In this document: positions 41,300-52,680 of the stretch, piece by piece | Position numbering within the stretch: the stretch's first letter is position 1 | Layout: the number at the start of each line of letters is the position of its first letter | Source: Macrobrachium rosenbergii | Taxonomy: Eukaryota; Arthropoda; Malacostraca; Decapoda; Palaemonidae | Assembly (NCBI RefSeq): GCF_040412425.1 | Contig: NC_089749.1 | Span: forward strand, 35,458,570 to 35,522,569 | Reading direction: 5' to 3' | Length of the DNA: 64,000 bases | Made by a program: the position numbers and the translations under genes | The notes under the pieces: generated by a model | Told to the model about the DNA's origin: nothing | Seen by the model: only the letters and a program-made list of their open reading frames with translations | Databases searched by the model: none

Positions 41300-44200
41300 T
41301 TAATCACAGAGGCGCTGGGGCTACCAGAGTGGGCCCCTGCCTCTGGAGAACTGTGGGTGCGGGGTGGAGCTGACACCTGGGGTTGGCTGGATGAGTTTCC
41401 TGGGCCGCCCTGGGCCCTGCCTTGGTGGGGAAGCATGTCTCCAGGCAGGTATTGAGGGGGGACTCTGGGGTGCCTGCCTTCTTCTTCGCATACTTCACTG
41501 TCCAACAGGAGTGCAGGTTTCAGCCTTTCAATGGTGATCCAGTCCTCCCACTCGTGGATGTCAAGGAGGAATGCTTTGCTGGCTCGCTTGATGACTCGGT
41601 GGGGTCCCCTGTAGGGCCTGGTTAAGGGCGGGCGGCAGGCGTACACCCTGATTAAGATGTAGGCGCAGGAGTGTAAGGCGGGTGGCCTGTAGGTGATGGT
41701 TCTGTCAGTGAAGGTCTTGTGGTACGGCGTGAACTTTTGTGCAAGTTCCCTCAATCTTGGGAGTGGGGTGTTGGTGCCATCGACCGACAGCGAGAAGAAT
41801 TCTCTGGGGACGGCCAGTGTTTCCCCATAGACTTTCTCAGCAGGGGACGCGTCGCCATTTACTTTCGGTGCGGTGTGGAGACCCAGCAGGACCCAGGGCA
41901 GCTGTTCCTTCCACCTCTCATCGGTGCAGCGTGCCATGAGAGCTGCTTTAAGAGAGCGGTGTGCCCTCTCGACCATGCCGTTCGCTGTGGGGTTGTATGC
42001 CATTGTGCTGTGTAGAGTTGACCCATCAGGTGTGCCAAGGAGGCCCAGAGCTCTGACAGGAAGGCAGGACCCTGTCCGTAGTGATGCTGTCTGGCACTCT
42101 GAAGCAGATTATTCAACTGGAGAGGAGGGCCTCTGTGCATGATGCTGTTGATGCTTCATCCATGGGGGTTGCTTCTGGCCAGTGAGTGGAGCGGTCTATG
42201 ACTGTCAGGAGGTATCTGACTCCCCCCGACTGCAGAAGGGACCCAACGACGATGTGGATGTGGCCGAACCACCAACGAGGCTGGAGAAAATTGCCGATCC
42301 TGGACTCTGAGTGCCGGGATGTTTTGCTCATCTGGCACAGGATGCATCTCCTTGCCCACTGGTGGATGTCCTTGTTGATGCCGTGCCAGACGAACTTGTC
42401 AGTCATGAGGTGTGCCGTTGTGTGCCCCGATGGATGGGAGAGACCGTGGACTATGTCAAACACTTGCTTTCTCCTCGAGGCAGGCACCAGGGGGCGTGGG
42501 CGGCCTGTGCTGGTGTCGCAGAGGAGAGTTGTGTCCGAGTTTTCTAAGGGCACGTCTTTCCATTTGAGAGCCGTTAGTGCTGTCCTGTAGTCCGCCGTCT
42601 CTGGGTCTGCTGCTTGTTCTCTCGTGAGGTCTTCGTAGTCGATGCCAAGGTGAAGGGAATTGATTTCTACTCTTGGCAGAGTGTCGGCCACTGGGTTTTT
42701 CTTGCCAGGAATGTAGTTGATGGTGCAACCAAATTCGGAGATGCGGTCAGGTGCCACTGTTGCTTGCAGACCATGTGTCCTCCTGCTTTGCAAATGCGTG
42801 AACCAAGGGTTTGTGGTCTGTTATGATTGTGAATTCGGTTCCCTCCAGCAGGTACTTGAAGTGCCTCACAGCATGGTAGATAGCCAGCAGCTCTCTGCCG
42901 AAGGCGCTGTAGCGGGTCTCAGTTGGCGAAAACTTGCGGCTGAAGAAGGCCAAGGGCTGGGACGTGCCGTTCACCAGCTGCTCAAGTACTGCATCGCAGG
43001 CGATGTTGCTGGCATCCGTTGTCAACCTGAGGGCAGCAGCGTGGTTGTGGTGAGTTAAGGTGGTGGCATTGGAGAGGGCCCTTTTCATTTGAATGAATGC
43101 TTGCTGCTGTGGAGCTTCCCATGTTAGTGTTTTTGGTTTCCCCTTCAGGATCAACGTCAGGGGATACATGATGTGGGTGATATCTGGGATGAAGCGCCAG
43201 TGGTAGTTTATCATTCTGAGAAACTCCTGAAGGGCCTTGATGGTTTGTGGTTCCGGGAAATTTTCTATAGCTTTTACTTCAGAGGCGGTGGGGTGCACTC
43301 CTGCTGGGGAAATCTTGTGGCCGAGGAAGTCTACTTTTTCTTTCCTAAAAATGCCCTTGTCAAACCTGACAACTAATCTGCTGTCCTGCAGGCGTTTCAC
43401 GATGGTGCGGACGTGGCGAAGGTGTCCTCTGGGGACCTGGAGAAAATGAGGATGTCGTCGACGTGGCAGATGTAGAAAGGCAGATCTCCCAAGATGGTGT
43501 CCATCAGGCGCTGGAATGTGGCGCCTGTGTTCCTGAGACTGAAAGTGGAATAGGAAAATGTGTAGCTCCCGAAAGGCGTGATGATGTATGTTTTTGGGAC
43601 GTCGTTGGGTTGTACAGGGACTTGGAAAGTACGACTTCAGTAGGTCCATCTTGGAGAAAATTTTGGCTCCATGGAGGACGCCCATCAGGTCCTGCATGTT
43701 AGGGAGGGGGTAGTGGTCTGGTGTTGTTACCAAATTCAGGCACCGATAGTCCCCACAGGGCCTCCATGAACCATTAGATTTCTTTACCATGTGGAGGGGA
43801 GACGCCCACAGGCTTGATGCCTTTTTACAGACGCCCATGCGTTCCATTTCTGCGAAGGCCTGTTTGGCGTCTTGTAACTTTTGGGGGGACAGTCGTTGGA
43901 ACTTGGCATGGGTTGGTGGGCCCATCATGGTGATGTGGTGGAAGATGCTGTGCTTTGCTGAAGCCCCAGGTGACTGGCGTAGTTCTGGTTTGAATATGTC
44001 CGGGAACTCCTGTAGGAGGGACGTGTAGCTGTTGGGGGCTGTGGAGCAGATGGTGGGTATTCCAGGTCCGGTGGAGAGCTGACAGGAGTGGTATGTTCCT
44101 GTGTCGAGGAGGCGTTGTCTGTCGACGTCGACTAGAAGTCCGTGGTGCCCTAGGAAGTCAGCGCCCAGCAGGGGGAACTTAACATCTACTATGATGAGAG

Positions 44201-44424
44201 GCCAGTGGTATCTGCACCCCAGGATTGAGGTAGCCCGGGTCGTCGTGCCATAAGTGCAGATGGGAGTTCCGTTTGCTGCTATGAGGGTGGGTATTGAGTC
44301 AGGTATTTTTTCTAAACCTTCCCTGGAAGGCGGGAAGACCGACTGCATTGATAAAACCTGCTGGGCGGGGGGAGTTGGATTTTGCGGCCACAGCTCTTAC
44401 TTGTGGCCGCCTTTGTCTTTTTTT
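41300..44424 (-). pseudogene. pol of element C: protease, RT, RNase H, integrase
   Basis: About 47 bases present in A are missing near 44350, removing the protease active-site loop. The 533-codon ORF 44348-42747 looks intact but contains two compensating shifts (extra base near 43628, loss near 43420). About 65 residues including the RT catalytic box are therefore read out of frame. In the correct frame the box is HVDD (near 43450-43461), with Tyr changed to His. RNase H (about 43090-42650) is followed by a shift near 42755. The integrase finger is readable. Three bases are lost near 42250, deleting the first catalytic Asp (HIHIVVGSLL). A further shift near 42070 precedes the Glu-containing segment NGMVERAH (near 41975). 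The C-terminal domain is intact to about 41300. Confidence 0.93.
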
Positions 44425-45201
44425 GTGAAAGAACAGGGAGGCCTGCAGGTTCTGGCATTGGTCCCGAACTTTCTATGGTAAAAGCACCTCGCCAGGTTTG
44501 ACCATGTCCTGTGCTCTCTGAGTGGCAGTCTCTTCTTATAAACAGCGTTGATGTCTCCGTCGTCATCACCGTCTTCCTCCGACAGGTTGCAGGCTTCCAG
44601 GGCGGCGGCTGCGATGGTGGTTGCATGTGTCGAGGCCTTGGTGGCCTCATATAGTTTCTGGGCGTTGTTGACTAAGGCATCCATGTCTAGGTTCTCTGCA
44701 TCCCTTATCTGGCGCCGAACTTCCCGTGGGAGGTGCCGAAGGAAAATTGCTTTTGTTAGGTCTATCGTCCTTTTCCTCCTGTTCTCATTGCGGCCTTGGA
44801 GTGCTATCAACCCCCTCAGCTGGTCCCAGGCTTCCCTGGGTGATGCATCTCAGGGGCTGGGATAACAGGTCGAATGCATGCTGCACTCTCTTGGACAAGT
44901 GCATGGAATAGGAATTCAGCAGTTTGTTTTTAAAGTCTGAGTATGTGACTTTGTCCGGTTGCATGTCCAGCCAGGGGGAGATTCTGTTGAATACTTCTTC
45001 CGGGACCGCCGTCAGGACTATGTCCGACTTTGTAGCATCATCTGAGATGCTCGCCATGCGAAAGTGCGGGTCTGCGTGCCGGAACCATGATGCTGTGTTT
45101 TGCCGAGAGAACGGGGGAAGTTTGACTGTGTCTGGCTTTGTTGGCAAGAGAGGCGTACAGACAATGCTTGCAGGTTCGCATTGAGGTTCTGCTTCTGACA
45201 T
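44397..45201 (-). pseudogene. gag of element C, one frameshift
   Basis: ATG at 45201 (MSEAEPQCEPASIVCTPLL); capsid part TVKLPPFSRQNTASWFRH, then ISPWLDMQPDKVTY. A shift near 44830 moves to the frame 44810-44397, with LTKAIFLRHLPREVRRQI, an acidic linker and the CHCC knuckle CFYH...CRPPC near 44440-44492. The frame ends at 44397. The A-AAA-AAA heptamer at 44418-44424 is in the register for a -1 shift into pol. Confidence 0.9.
44418..44424 (-). promoter_or_regulatory. -1 frameshift slippery heptamer A-AAA-AAA (element C)
   Basis: Gag codons ACA-AAA-AAA-GAC on the minus strand. A -1 slip leads into the frame that continues as protease, once a downstream ~47-base deletion is taken into account. 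Confidence 0.6.
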
Positions 45202-45243
45202 CTTTACTTCTCACGCACTAAAACGCAGGAAAATGCGCGCTAT

Positions 45244-45442
45244 TGAGTCCGTTAATCGTGCTGATTTGTTCAAGAGGTCGAATGAAGTGCCAAAACGTGC
45301 CCTTTTGGGTACACCATATTTAGTCCGTTAATGGCATGGTTTCCGCCAGGGAGGGTGCTATCAGAGGCCTAAACTTTATGCCATAATTAGTCCACTAAAG
45401 ACTTTCTGATGGTAGTGTACGCCATCGTTAGTTCGTTAATGG
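45244..45442 (-). repeat. Four leader motifs (TTAACGGAC type) in element C
   Basis: Plus-strand AGTCCGTTAATCG (45245), TAGTCCGTTAATGG (45321), TAGTCCACTAAAG (45388) and AGTTCGTTAATGG (45429) are reverse complements of the CATTAGCGGAC motif in the B and D leaders. Element A keeps two clear copies (near 6580 and 6622). Confidence 0.75.
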
Positions 45443-45474
45443 CTAGGACAAAACCACGCTACCTGTCCCTGACC

Positions 45475-45485
45475 CGGGGTCGCCA
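45475..45485 (-). promoter_or_regulatory. Primer binding site of element C
   Basis: TGGCGACCCCG on the minus strand, one base after the 5' LTR: one change from the Trp-tRNA-type site of A and B. Confidence 0.7.
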
Positions 45486-45486
45486 G

Positions 45487-45825
45487 TTTGAGGTTTGAGG
45501 GAAATGTCAAAAGAGAGACTGCTTCTTTATTATTCTCGACAAGTGTTTATAAAACAAAAAGTGGACGGAAAAGTAGTGGGCGACCCGAGGCCCCCGCTGC
45601 ATCCATACAGAATTTGTGTTTTCTGACAAGCATAAAAATACGTACAATATTCGTTACATGGCATATAAAAGGCAGAGATACATATTGGCGGAAAGGCCGT
45701 ACAATGATGCATAAGAGGAGGTACATAAAGAATCTGAAATAAAGACAGGTAAATACATAACATGATTAATGTACGTCTGAAGGGAGAAACACAAGAAAGG
45801 AGAGGCGCGATTTGTCGCCCTTACA
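45487..45825 (-). repeat. 5' LTR of element C
   Basis: 339 bp, plus-strand start TTTGAGG (TGTGAGG in A). Its outer CTTACA end abuts the TTTA duplication. Confidence 0.92.
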
Positions 45826-45829
45826 TTTA

Positions 45830-48249
45830 ATATTACAAAGAATTTTAACAAATTATTCACTGTATCCCAGTAATTGACAAGCAAAGTTGTGATAATCAGC
45901 GAATGGGGAAAGGTGGTCAAATCTGAATAACACAGTTGAAACGAACACGGAATCGCTAAGGGGAAGCAGTGAAGAACTTGAAATATCTAAGATATTTCAG
46001 TTAAATTAACATTTAAACCAATAAGTGTTGTACATAAAGTTCAGTATAAACAATATAAAGCTAAAACCAAGTATTTAATAACAAGGCTAAATTCCTAAGT
46101 GAAACCACTTATATAACAAAAGTAATCAAAACTTACCGTCAGCAGAGATAATAACGACTTCATAGCCTTAACCCCCGAACTTCACCGTACGATACATCAC
46201 AGTTCCACGAACGCACCTACAACTTTAATACAGTAAATGGAGAATTTCTTCTCTAACGCCAATAGAGAATCGTCTATAAACCGTCCAATTCCATAGTCAC
46301 GCAGAACAAAGAAACTTTAGAGCTTCGTCGACTTTGAAGAGATAAGTGAACTTTCGTGGTTTCACTGAAGCAAGGATCATTTAGGAGAGTCGAGCAAGGA
46401 TTATTTACAAGTGAGACAACATGCGTTTTCTGTATTTGCCTGTTTTGCTACTAAATGGACTTTACAGACGTTTTATCGCCGGATATCTGATTATTTCTTT
46501 TAATACTTCCCAGTTCTTTCATAACATTGAAATAATAGAGAAAATTATTTAGTTTCCGAAAACATGAGTGAAAAATTTAGGTGCATAGCATCTTTGAAAA
46601 CGTAAAAACTTCTTTGTAAAACTTACTACAGAACTGAATATACCTCTTACGTTATTCTTTATTCTCTTTATTCTTTCTTACTTGTTGTAAGCTTCTTATC
46701 TAGTCCCAATTTCCGAAGGAAGGAATTCTGTGGGACCCGCAGATTTTTTTACATCATCATGCGTTAGAAAAGACATTCGAAGACTCGTATGGGGTTCGCT
46801 GTATTAAATGTCAAATCCACACTATTATCACCGTCAGAAAATAAGTCTCATTTTTTTAAAACTATTTTACAGTCCTTTCGCTATTAATCTCGAGGCAGCA
46901 AATTCGAAGGCTCTAAAACCAACATTTTAAGTCATCTTGGCTCAGGTAATTTGGTACCATCTGTAGTTGGTTTTGTGTTGATTCGTTACTAAAGTATAAA
47001 AGGCTGTGTCTAACCAAGAGCGTCTCAACTCCATTAATGACAGGAGTAAACGGTGCTTCAAGGCATCAATTTTCGCTACAATCTAATGAAAAAGGCATCC
47101 AAAAGTTGCTTTGCAGTCCAAACAAAAGAAACCAGTGGTTAAGTAAATATGCTCCAATATAACAGCGTGTTAAAAAAAAGAAGTTTGTCGAGAATAATGC
47201 ACTAGACAATACAGAAGATACTGCCCTCCATGCAAACGCGTTGGTAAGTGCTAAAATAGGAAAAATGGGAGTTCTTCAAACAATGAATATATCTCTGCGT
47301 CCACATTAAGAAATCAAAATTACAGTACAATTTCTTATTCTGCATAGAATAAGGACTGTGCCGCAGACTTTCAAAACGCCTAAATTAGGCGGAGAGGAGT
47401 CAAAACAGAAATAGTATCCATAGGGTAGTTCAAGTGGTTTTCAGCTCCCTTCACGAAACATTTTCAGACAACATTAGCTTCACTAAACATCACATATTCA
47501 TTAATAAAGTATTTTAAGGGAACAATTCAGAATGTTGTTTCCATCTGTGCCATATTTTATTTAATAACTTCTTTGGTTTCCTCCATCGCACTAGACTTGT
47601 CCTGCACAAACCATTTCCGTTAGTTTGTGTGTTGGGAAAATAGCCTTGCTATGGGTTTACATCCCATACCCTGGTTTATATATATGTGTACACATATGTG
47701 ACACACGGTCTCTGGCAATGTTTAACAAACCTTGTTAATTCAGCGCTCATTGTACATTCACCTTTGGGAGTCAGCAATTGATTATCGGTGACTTGAACAT
47801 TGTTTGGAGAGCACCCAGACAGTACCATTACCCAAAGATGGAAGTTTCCATGGAACTTTTTGGTTCGGTTCTAATCGGATTTTTGCGTGTGTTACAGACA
47901 CGTAATTTAGTTTGTGGGTTACGAAAACGCTCGGCGCAAATAGGCCTGTGATAAATTGCTCACTTTGGTGTGACAAGCCAATCTGAAAAGGACGTGTTGG
48001 ACACACTGTGAATTGGTATTCCCATAATCCCATTTGCTGAAAGTGAGTAGCGACTTAGGAAAATCACTAACTTTTATAAGCCTTCCTTTACAGACTTTAT
48101 TATTCTTTGTTATGATTTAACATTTATCTCATGTGGTGATATTTGATTTTTTAACAGAGATGGCTCCTTTTTTTTTTACAGAATGTTTCAATGGAGCCAT
48201 GACTCAAGTGAGGTGAAACCTTAATCTGGCATATAGCCCCTTGTGGGAA
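45830..48249. other. A/T-rich non-coding stretch
   Basis: No ORF over 85 codons and no family recognised. (A/T)-runs only. The stretch ends at the poly-T that marks the 3' end of the non-LTR element. Confidence 0.5.
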
Positions 48250-48582
48250 TTAAACTTTTTTTTTTTTTTTCTTTGATTGATAAAATTTACAATAGAATCA
48301 TTACAATGACTTCATATACATTCATATATGCAATATACACAATAATAATTTACAACCCTTACAAATAACAAAGTATGTAAGCTTTATATCGTAACAGTAA
48401 CTTTTTTTTTTTTTTTAGGAAATTTATTTTATAATAGCATTAAATATATATTCTTTGGTAAAAAGGTTGTCTAATTTATTTACATAAACTTTACTCAATA
48501 CAAACTTGGTTTTTGACATTCTATTCCCTATATAAGCAATCAAGTTTGGGTCGTCTGTCAATAGACCCAAGGATCGACCAAA

Positions 48583-51500
48583 CTATACTCCTGCTACGAA
48601 ATCTGATAGTAGCACCATTGCTGTGTTTTCGTCTTTCTTAGATGGTGTCTTGAAATCCAATTTAAGTATCTTTAGTAAACTATCAGTTTCAATTTTACAA
48701 TAGCTTTTTAGTATTGACCTTAACCAAATCAGAATGTTTTTTGACGAGAGACAAAAATAAAATATGTGCATATTGTTTTCAATATAACCACAAAAGAGAC
48801 ATTTATCTTCATTCGAGATTTTCATCATATGCAGTCTATCTTTGGTATTAAGTATTTCATGAACATATCTATAAACTACATCTCTGCTTTTCTTATCAAT
48901 GTACTTATTATTTACATACTTCCAAATCTGGGTCTAATTAAAAAGCGGGCACAATAACTCTATTTTTGGTTTACTGTCTTTACAGTTCATAAGTAACCAG
49001 TATATTTCTTTAACAGACACCTTAGGATAATTCTTTAAACGATATACTTTCCTTAAAACATCGATCATCTCACTATAATATGATGTGATAAAAATAGTAC
49101 AGTCTCTATAATTTTTTTGTTTCCATCAACACACTAGCTTTTATTTTACAACAGAAATACACAATTTCAAAACCATAACACTTATTTATGGAAATCTTGT
49201 TAAAAGTACGGAACATAATGGCTTTCGATTTATATAGAATATTCATCATCATGTCTAGCCCACCTTCTGTCTTTGGCAAAAATACAGTATTTCTTGCAAT
49301 TGGTTCACAGCTTCCATTCCATAGGTATCTAAATAAACTTCTCTGTATTCGTTTTGCACAATCCTGTGGGACTGTATATACATGTGACACATACCATGTT
49401 TTTGCTAAAATTTTACAATTAATTATAATACATTTTTGGAACACTGTCAGCTTCCTATTCCTAAATATACCTATCATTTTGTTTATCTTACTCTCTAGAT
49501 TACTCCAATTTAGATTAACACTATCGTGATAATTATTACTATGATAAACACCTAGTATTTTACAGGAATCATGAAGGTAATGACAGCCATTTATTGGCCA
49601 TGCTGATTTGTTTCTCCATTTCCCAATGCCTAAAATTGAAGTTTTATTTCTGTTCAGATTTGCACCACTTGCCTTTTCATAATCTGTGATTATATTAAAA
49701 CATTCTAATATTCCTTTGTCACTAGTAACTATGATAACAGAGTCATCAGCATATCCTAGAACAGAAACCTTTAAATTATTTGGCAAACTCAATGACATGT
49801 CCACAAGCTCCTTTTTATCATCCTGTAAAAGGGTTCCTGGTAAATAATAAATAAAATCATGGATAGTGGACATCCTTGCCTTACTGATTTCTTTATGGGG
49901 ACTGGATCAGAAATATTGCCATTTATGCATAGTACACTTTCAGCATCTGTATAAAGCATTTGTATTAGCTGAATGAAGCTAGGGTCAAAACCAAAGTTGC
50001 TCAATATAGCATATAAAAGATCATGATCCACACGATCGAAAGCTTTAGACCAGTCTACATTTATTAAAGCAGCTTATCATTATTATTTGCATAAAACATA
50101 ATATCTCTCATAATGGAATTCAAGTTGATAATTGACCTATCATCTACACAACAAAACTACTCGCGGGAAATGATTAAATCTAACACATTCTTCAATCTAT
50201 TAGTTATTATTTTCGCTATTATCTTAAAATCCACGTTTAACATCGTTTTGGCCGCCAGTTTGCAATAAAACCTAAGTCTTCTTCCTTCGGCGTAAGCGTT
50301 ATTATTCCTTTATTCATTTTGGAGATGGTCTTATATTCAAAAATAAACTTTACTAGGCTTACAAATTCGATTTTTATTTCCTTCCAAAACATTTTGTAAA
50401 ACTCAACAGTGAGACCAGCTATTCCCGGACTTTTACCGTTCTTCATCCCCCTCAATGCTTTCAATGCTTCAGACTCAGTCACTTCTGAGGTTAAAATATC
50501 ATTCTCGTTCCTATCAATAACTTTATCTACTAAATTTAAAAACAAGTCTTGATAAGACTTATCGCATTTCTCTTTTTTAAAAAGCTTTTCAAAAAATATT
50601 AAAGTAATATTAGGGTTTACTATTTCGCTACCATCGTCTCTCTTTATCTTATTTACATACGATTTAGAGTTTTCTCCTTCCCTAACAGGTATGCTGAAAC
50701 TTGTTCACCCTTTAATTTATCATCCACCTTTGCTCTAATTTTGAATCCTTCTCAAATCTCATCTTGAATACTATTTATTCTTAATTTCAAAGAGTTCACT
50801 AACGAAAACTTGTCTTTACCTAACACACCTCCTCCCATTTCTTCTTTTAACTGATAGTTCAGTAATTTCAGTAAGCCATATTTTTCCTGGTTAATTTGCT
50901 TTGAACATGTGATAAAGAAAGATTTAAGCTGCGCTTTCGCATATTCCCACCAACATAGAATATTTCCAAATCTGTCTTTGCTCCTCTTAATATTATTCCA
51001 AGTCATAAGAAAATTGTCTCTCACAATATCTTTATCTAGAATATTACTGTTAAGTTTCTAGTACCCTTTCCCTGGCGAAGCTACATTTTCTAATTTCAAG
51101 GCTAATACTATAATGCAGTGGTCAGTCCAGCTAACAGGAATATTTTGAATATTTGCCACATGGTTATGCAAATATTTTAAATAAAATCTACCCAGCCTTG
51201 AGCCATAATTCTCCCTAACATAAGTATACTCCACCTGGTGGTGACATGAAAACCAAGCATCTCTAAGTTTCAAACTGCTTTTCAAGCTTACAAATGATTT
51301 TGATAGAAGTTCAGTATCTGAATTTAAGCAATCCCTGTTACAGGTAATAGAATTCCAGTCACCACCCATTATGATATTGCTTATATTGTTCCTTAAGAAA
51401 TATAAAATATCTGTATTAAATCATTTCTCCCAGTCTTTTTTCTTACTATTCCCAGCAGGAGCATACACATTTAATAATTGAATATTAACATTTAAGTAAC

Positions 51501-51790
51501 GACAATTAACACTCATAACATAACCATCTATATCATTTTCAAAACTCAAAACTTCCACATTAGATGTTTTATTAAAAAAGATAGCTATTCCACCCTTAAG
51601 CATTTGTGTATAATTAATCAAAACTTTGCAATATTTTTCAACATATTCCAGTTTCCCCTTTTATATTGTGCTCTTGAACGAAAATTATATCAAGTTTATA
51701 AAGAAACAAAGTTTATTATTTTAATTTGCTTATTCAAAGTATTAAGTCCATTTACGTTAATTGTAGCTACATTTAATGTGGATGAAGTGA
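48583..51790 (-). pseudogene. ORF2 of the non-LTR element: endonuclease and reverse transcriptase
   Basis: Near 51785 the endonuclease starts (NVATINVNGLNTLNKQIK), then FVQEHNI (catalytic Glu) near 51680, LNVYAPAGN (near 51455), MGGDWNSI (51369) and SRLGRFYL...WTDH (near 51190-51110). The linker is at 51024-50752. RT blocks: GMKNGKSPGIAGLTVEFY (near 50430), ITLTPKEEDLGFIANWRP (near 50270), SVRQGCPLSMILFIIYQEPF (near 49880), YADD (49744-49755), then a long thumb with LGVYHSNNYHDSV. Near 48780-48730 a CX2CX8HX4C finger (CLFCGYIENNMHIFYFC) is typical of L1/Tx1 C-termini. At least five frame changes or stops make it inactive. Confidence 0.85.
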
Positions 51791-52680
51791 ATTTTGTATG
51801 TTATGTAAACAAAAAACATATACAATACTAGGTTAAAGCATAATACAATACTACGTTACTTTGCTTTAAGCTTCTTAGTACACTTTCCTGTTTCATCTGA
51901 TGATAAATTCGGGTTCGTCCTTTCCATGTTTTGATGGTGGTCTTTCTTCAGCGTTATCTTCAGTTTATTGCTAGAGTCTGTTTTTGTATGCCATGTTCCA
52001 ACTTCTATATCAGTACTGGAAAATTCTGTGTGGGACGCTGGTCTCTCATAATCTGTTTCCTCACTATCCGTTTTTTCCTCTTCTTTTCCTTCTACTATAT
52101 TTGCTGCTTCGTTTTCTGTAAATACCTCGTTTTCTTTACCATCCTTATGAATCTCAACGTTTGTTGTAGACGTATGCAAGTCACTGACACCTATTGGTTG
52201 GGAAACCCTAATTCCTGGCCTTCCTTCATCGTCATCATCCTGCCCGTATTCAAGACTGTCCTCAAAAAGATCCTTTTCGTCCTCATAGTTTGACCGACCA
52301 ACGATTACCCCTCTCTCCAGTTTGCCATGAACATTTTCTTCCCTCATGCAGCAGTCCAAAGATTCCACTGAGACATGATCTTCCTTCGTTTCTTTCCCCA
52401 GATCACTTCCAGCATTCCTTGTTGTTGTGCCCTCCCTAAGGTTCATCGAGTCGTCTTCGTCCTTTTCTTGCTCAGAATCATTTTGTGAATTATCCATTGA
52501 AATAGGTTCCTCATCTCTGTCCTTTCCTTCGGTTACTATATCTGTAGTTTGATTTCCTTGGGTATCTCTGCTTTCCTCAACTGTTTAATTTTCTACATTG
52601 TCTTTATGCAACTCATTTGCGTTTACGTTGGTTTCGTCCTTTCCTTCCGTAGGCAGGTGAGGGAACTCTCCTTGTTTAAA

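Larger units (their letters stand above)
40907..45825 (-). mobile_element. LTR retrotransposon C, CsRn1-like Ty3/gypsy, same family as A
   Basis: A 4.92-kb element, minus orientation, LTRs 40907-41241 (335 bp) and 45487-45825 (339 bp). A perfect TTTA target duplication lies at 40903-40906 and 45826-45829. LTRs and proteins are close to element A throughout. Gag is nearly complete in two frames. Pol has lost the protease active site, has an out-of-frame RT core and lacks the first integrase Asp. Confidence 0.94.
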
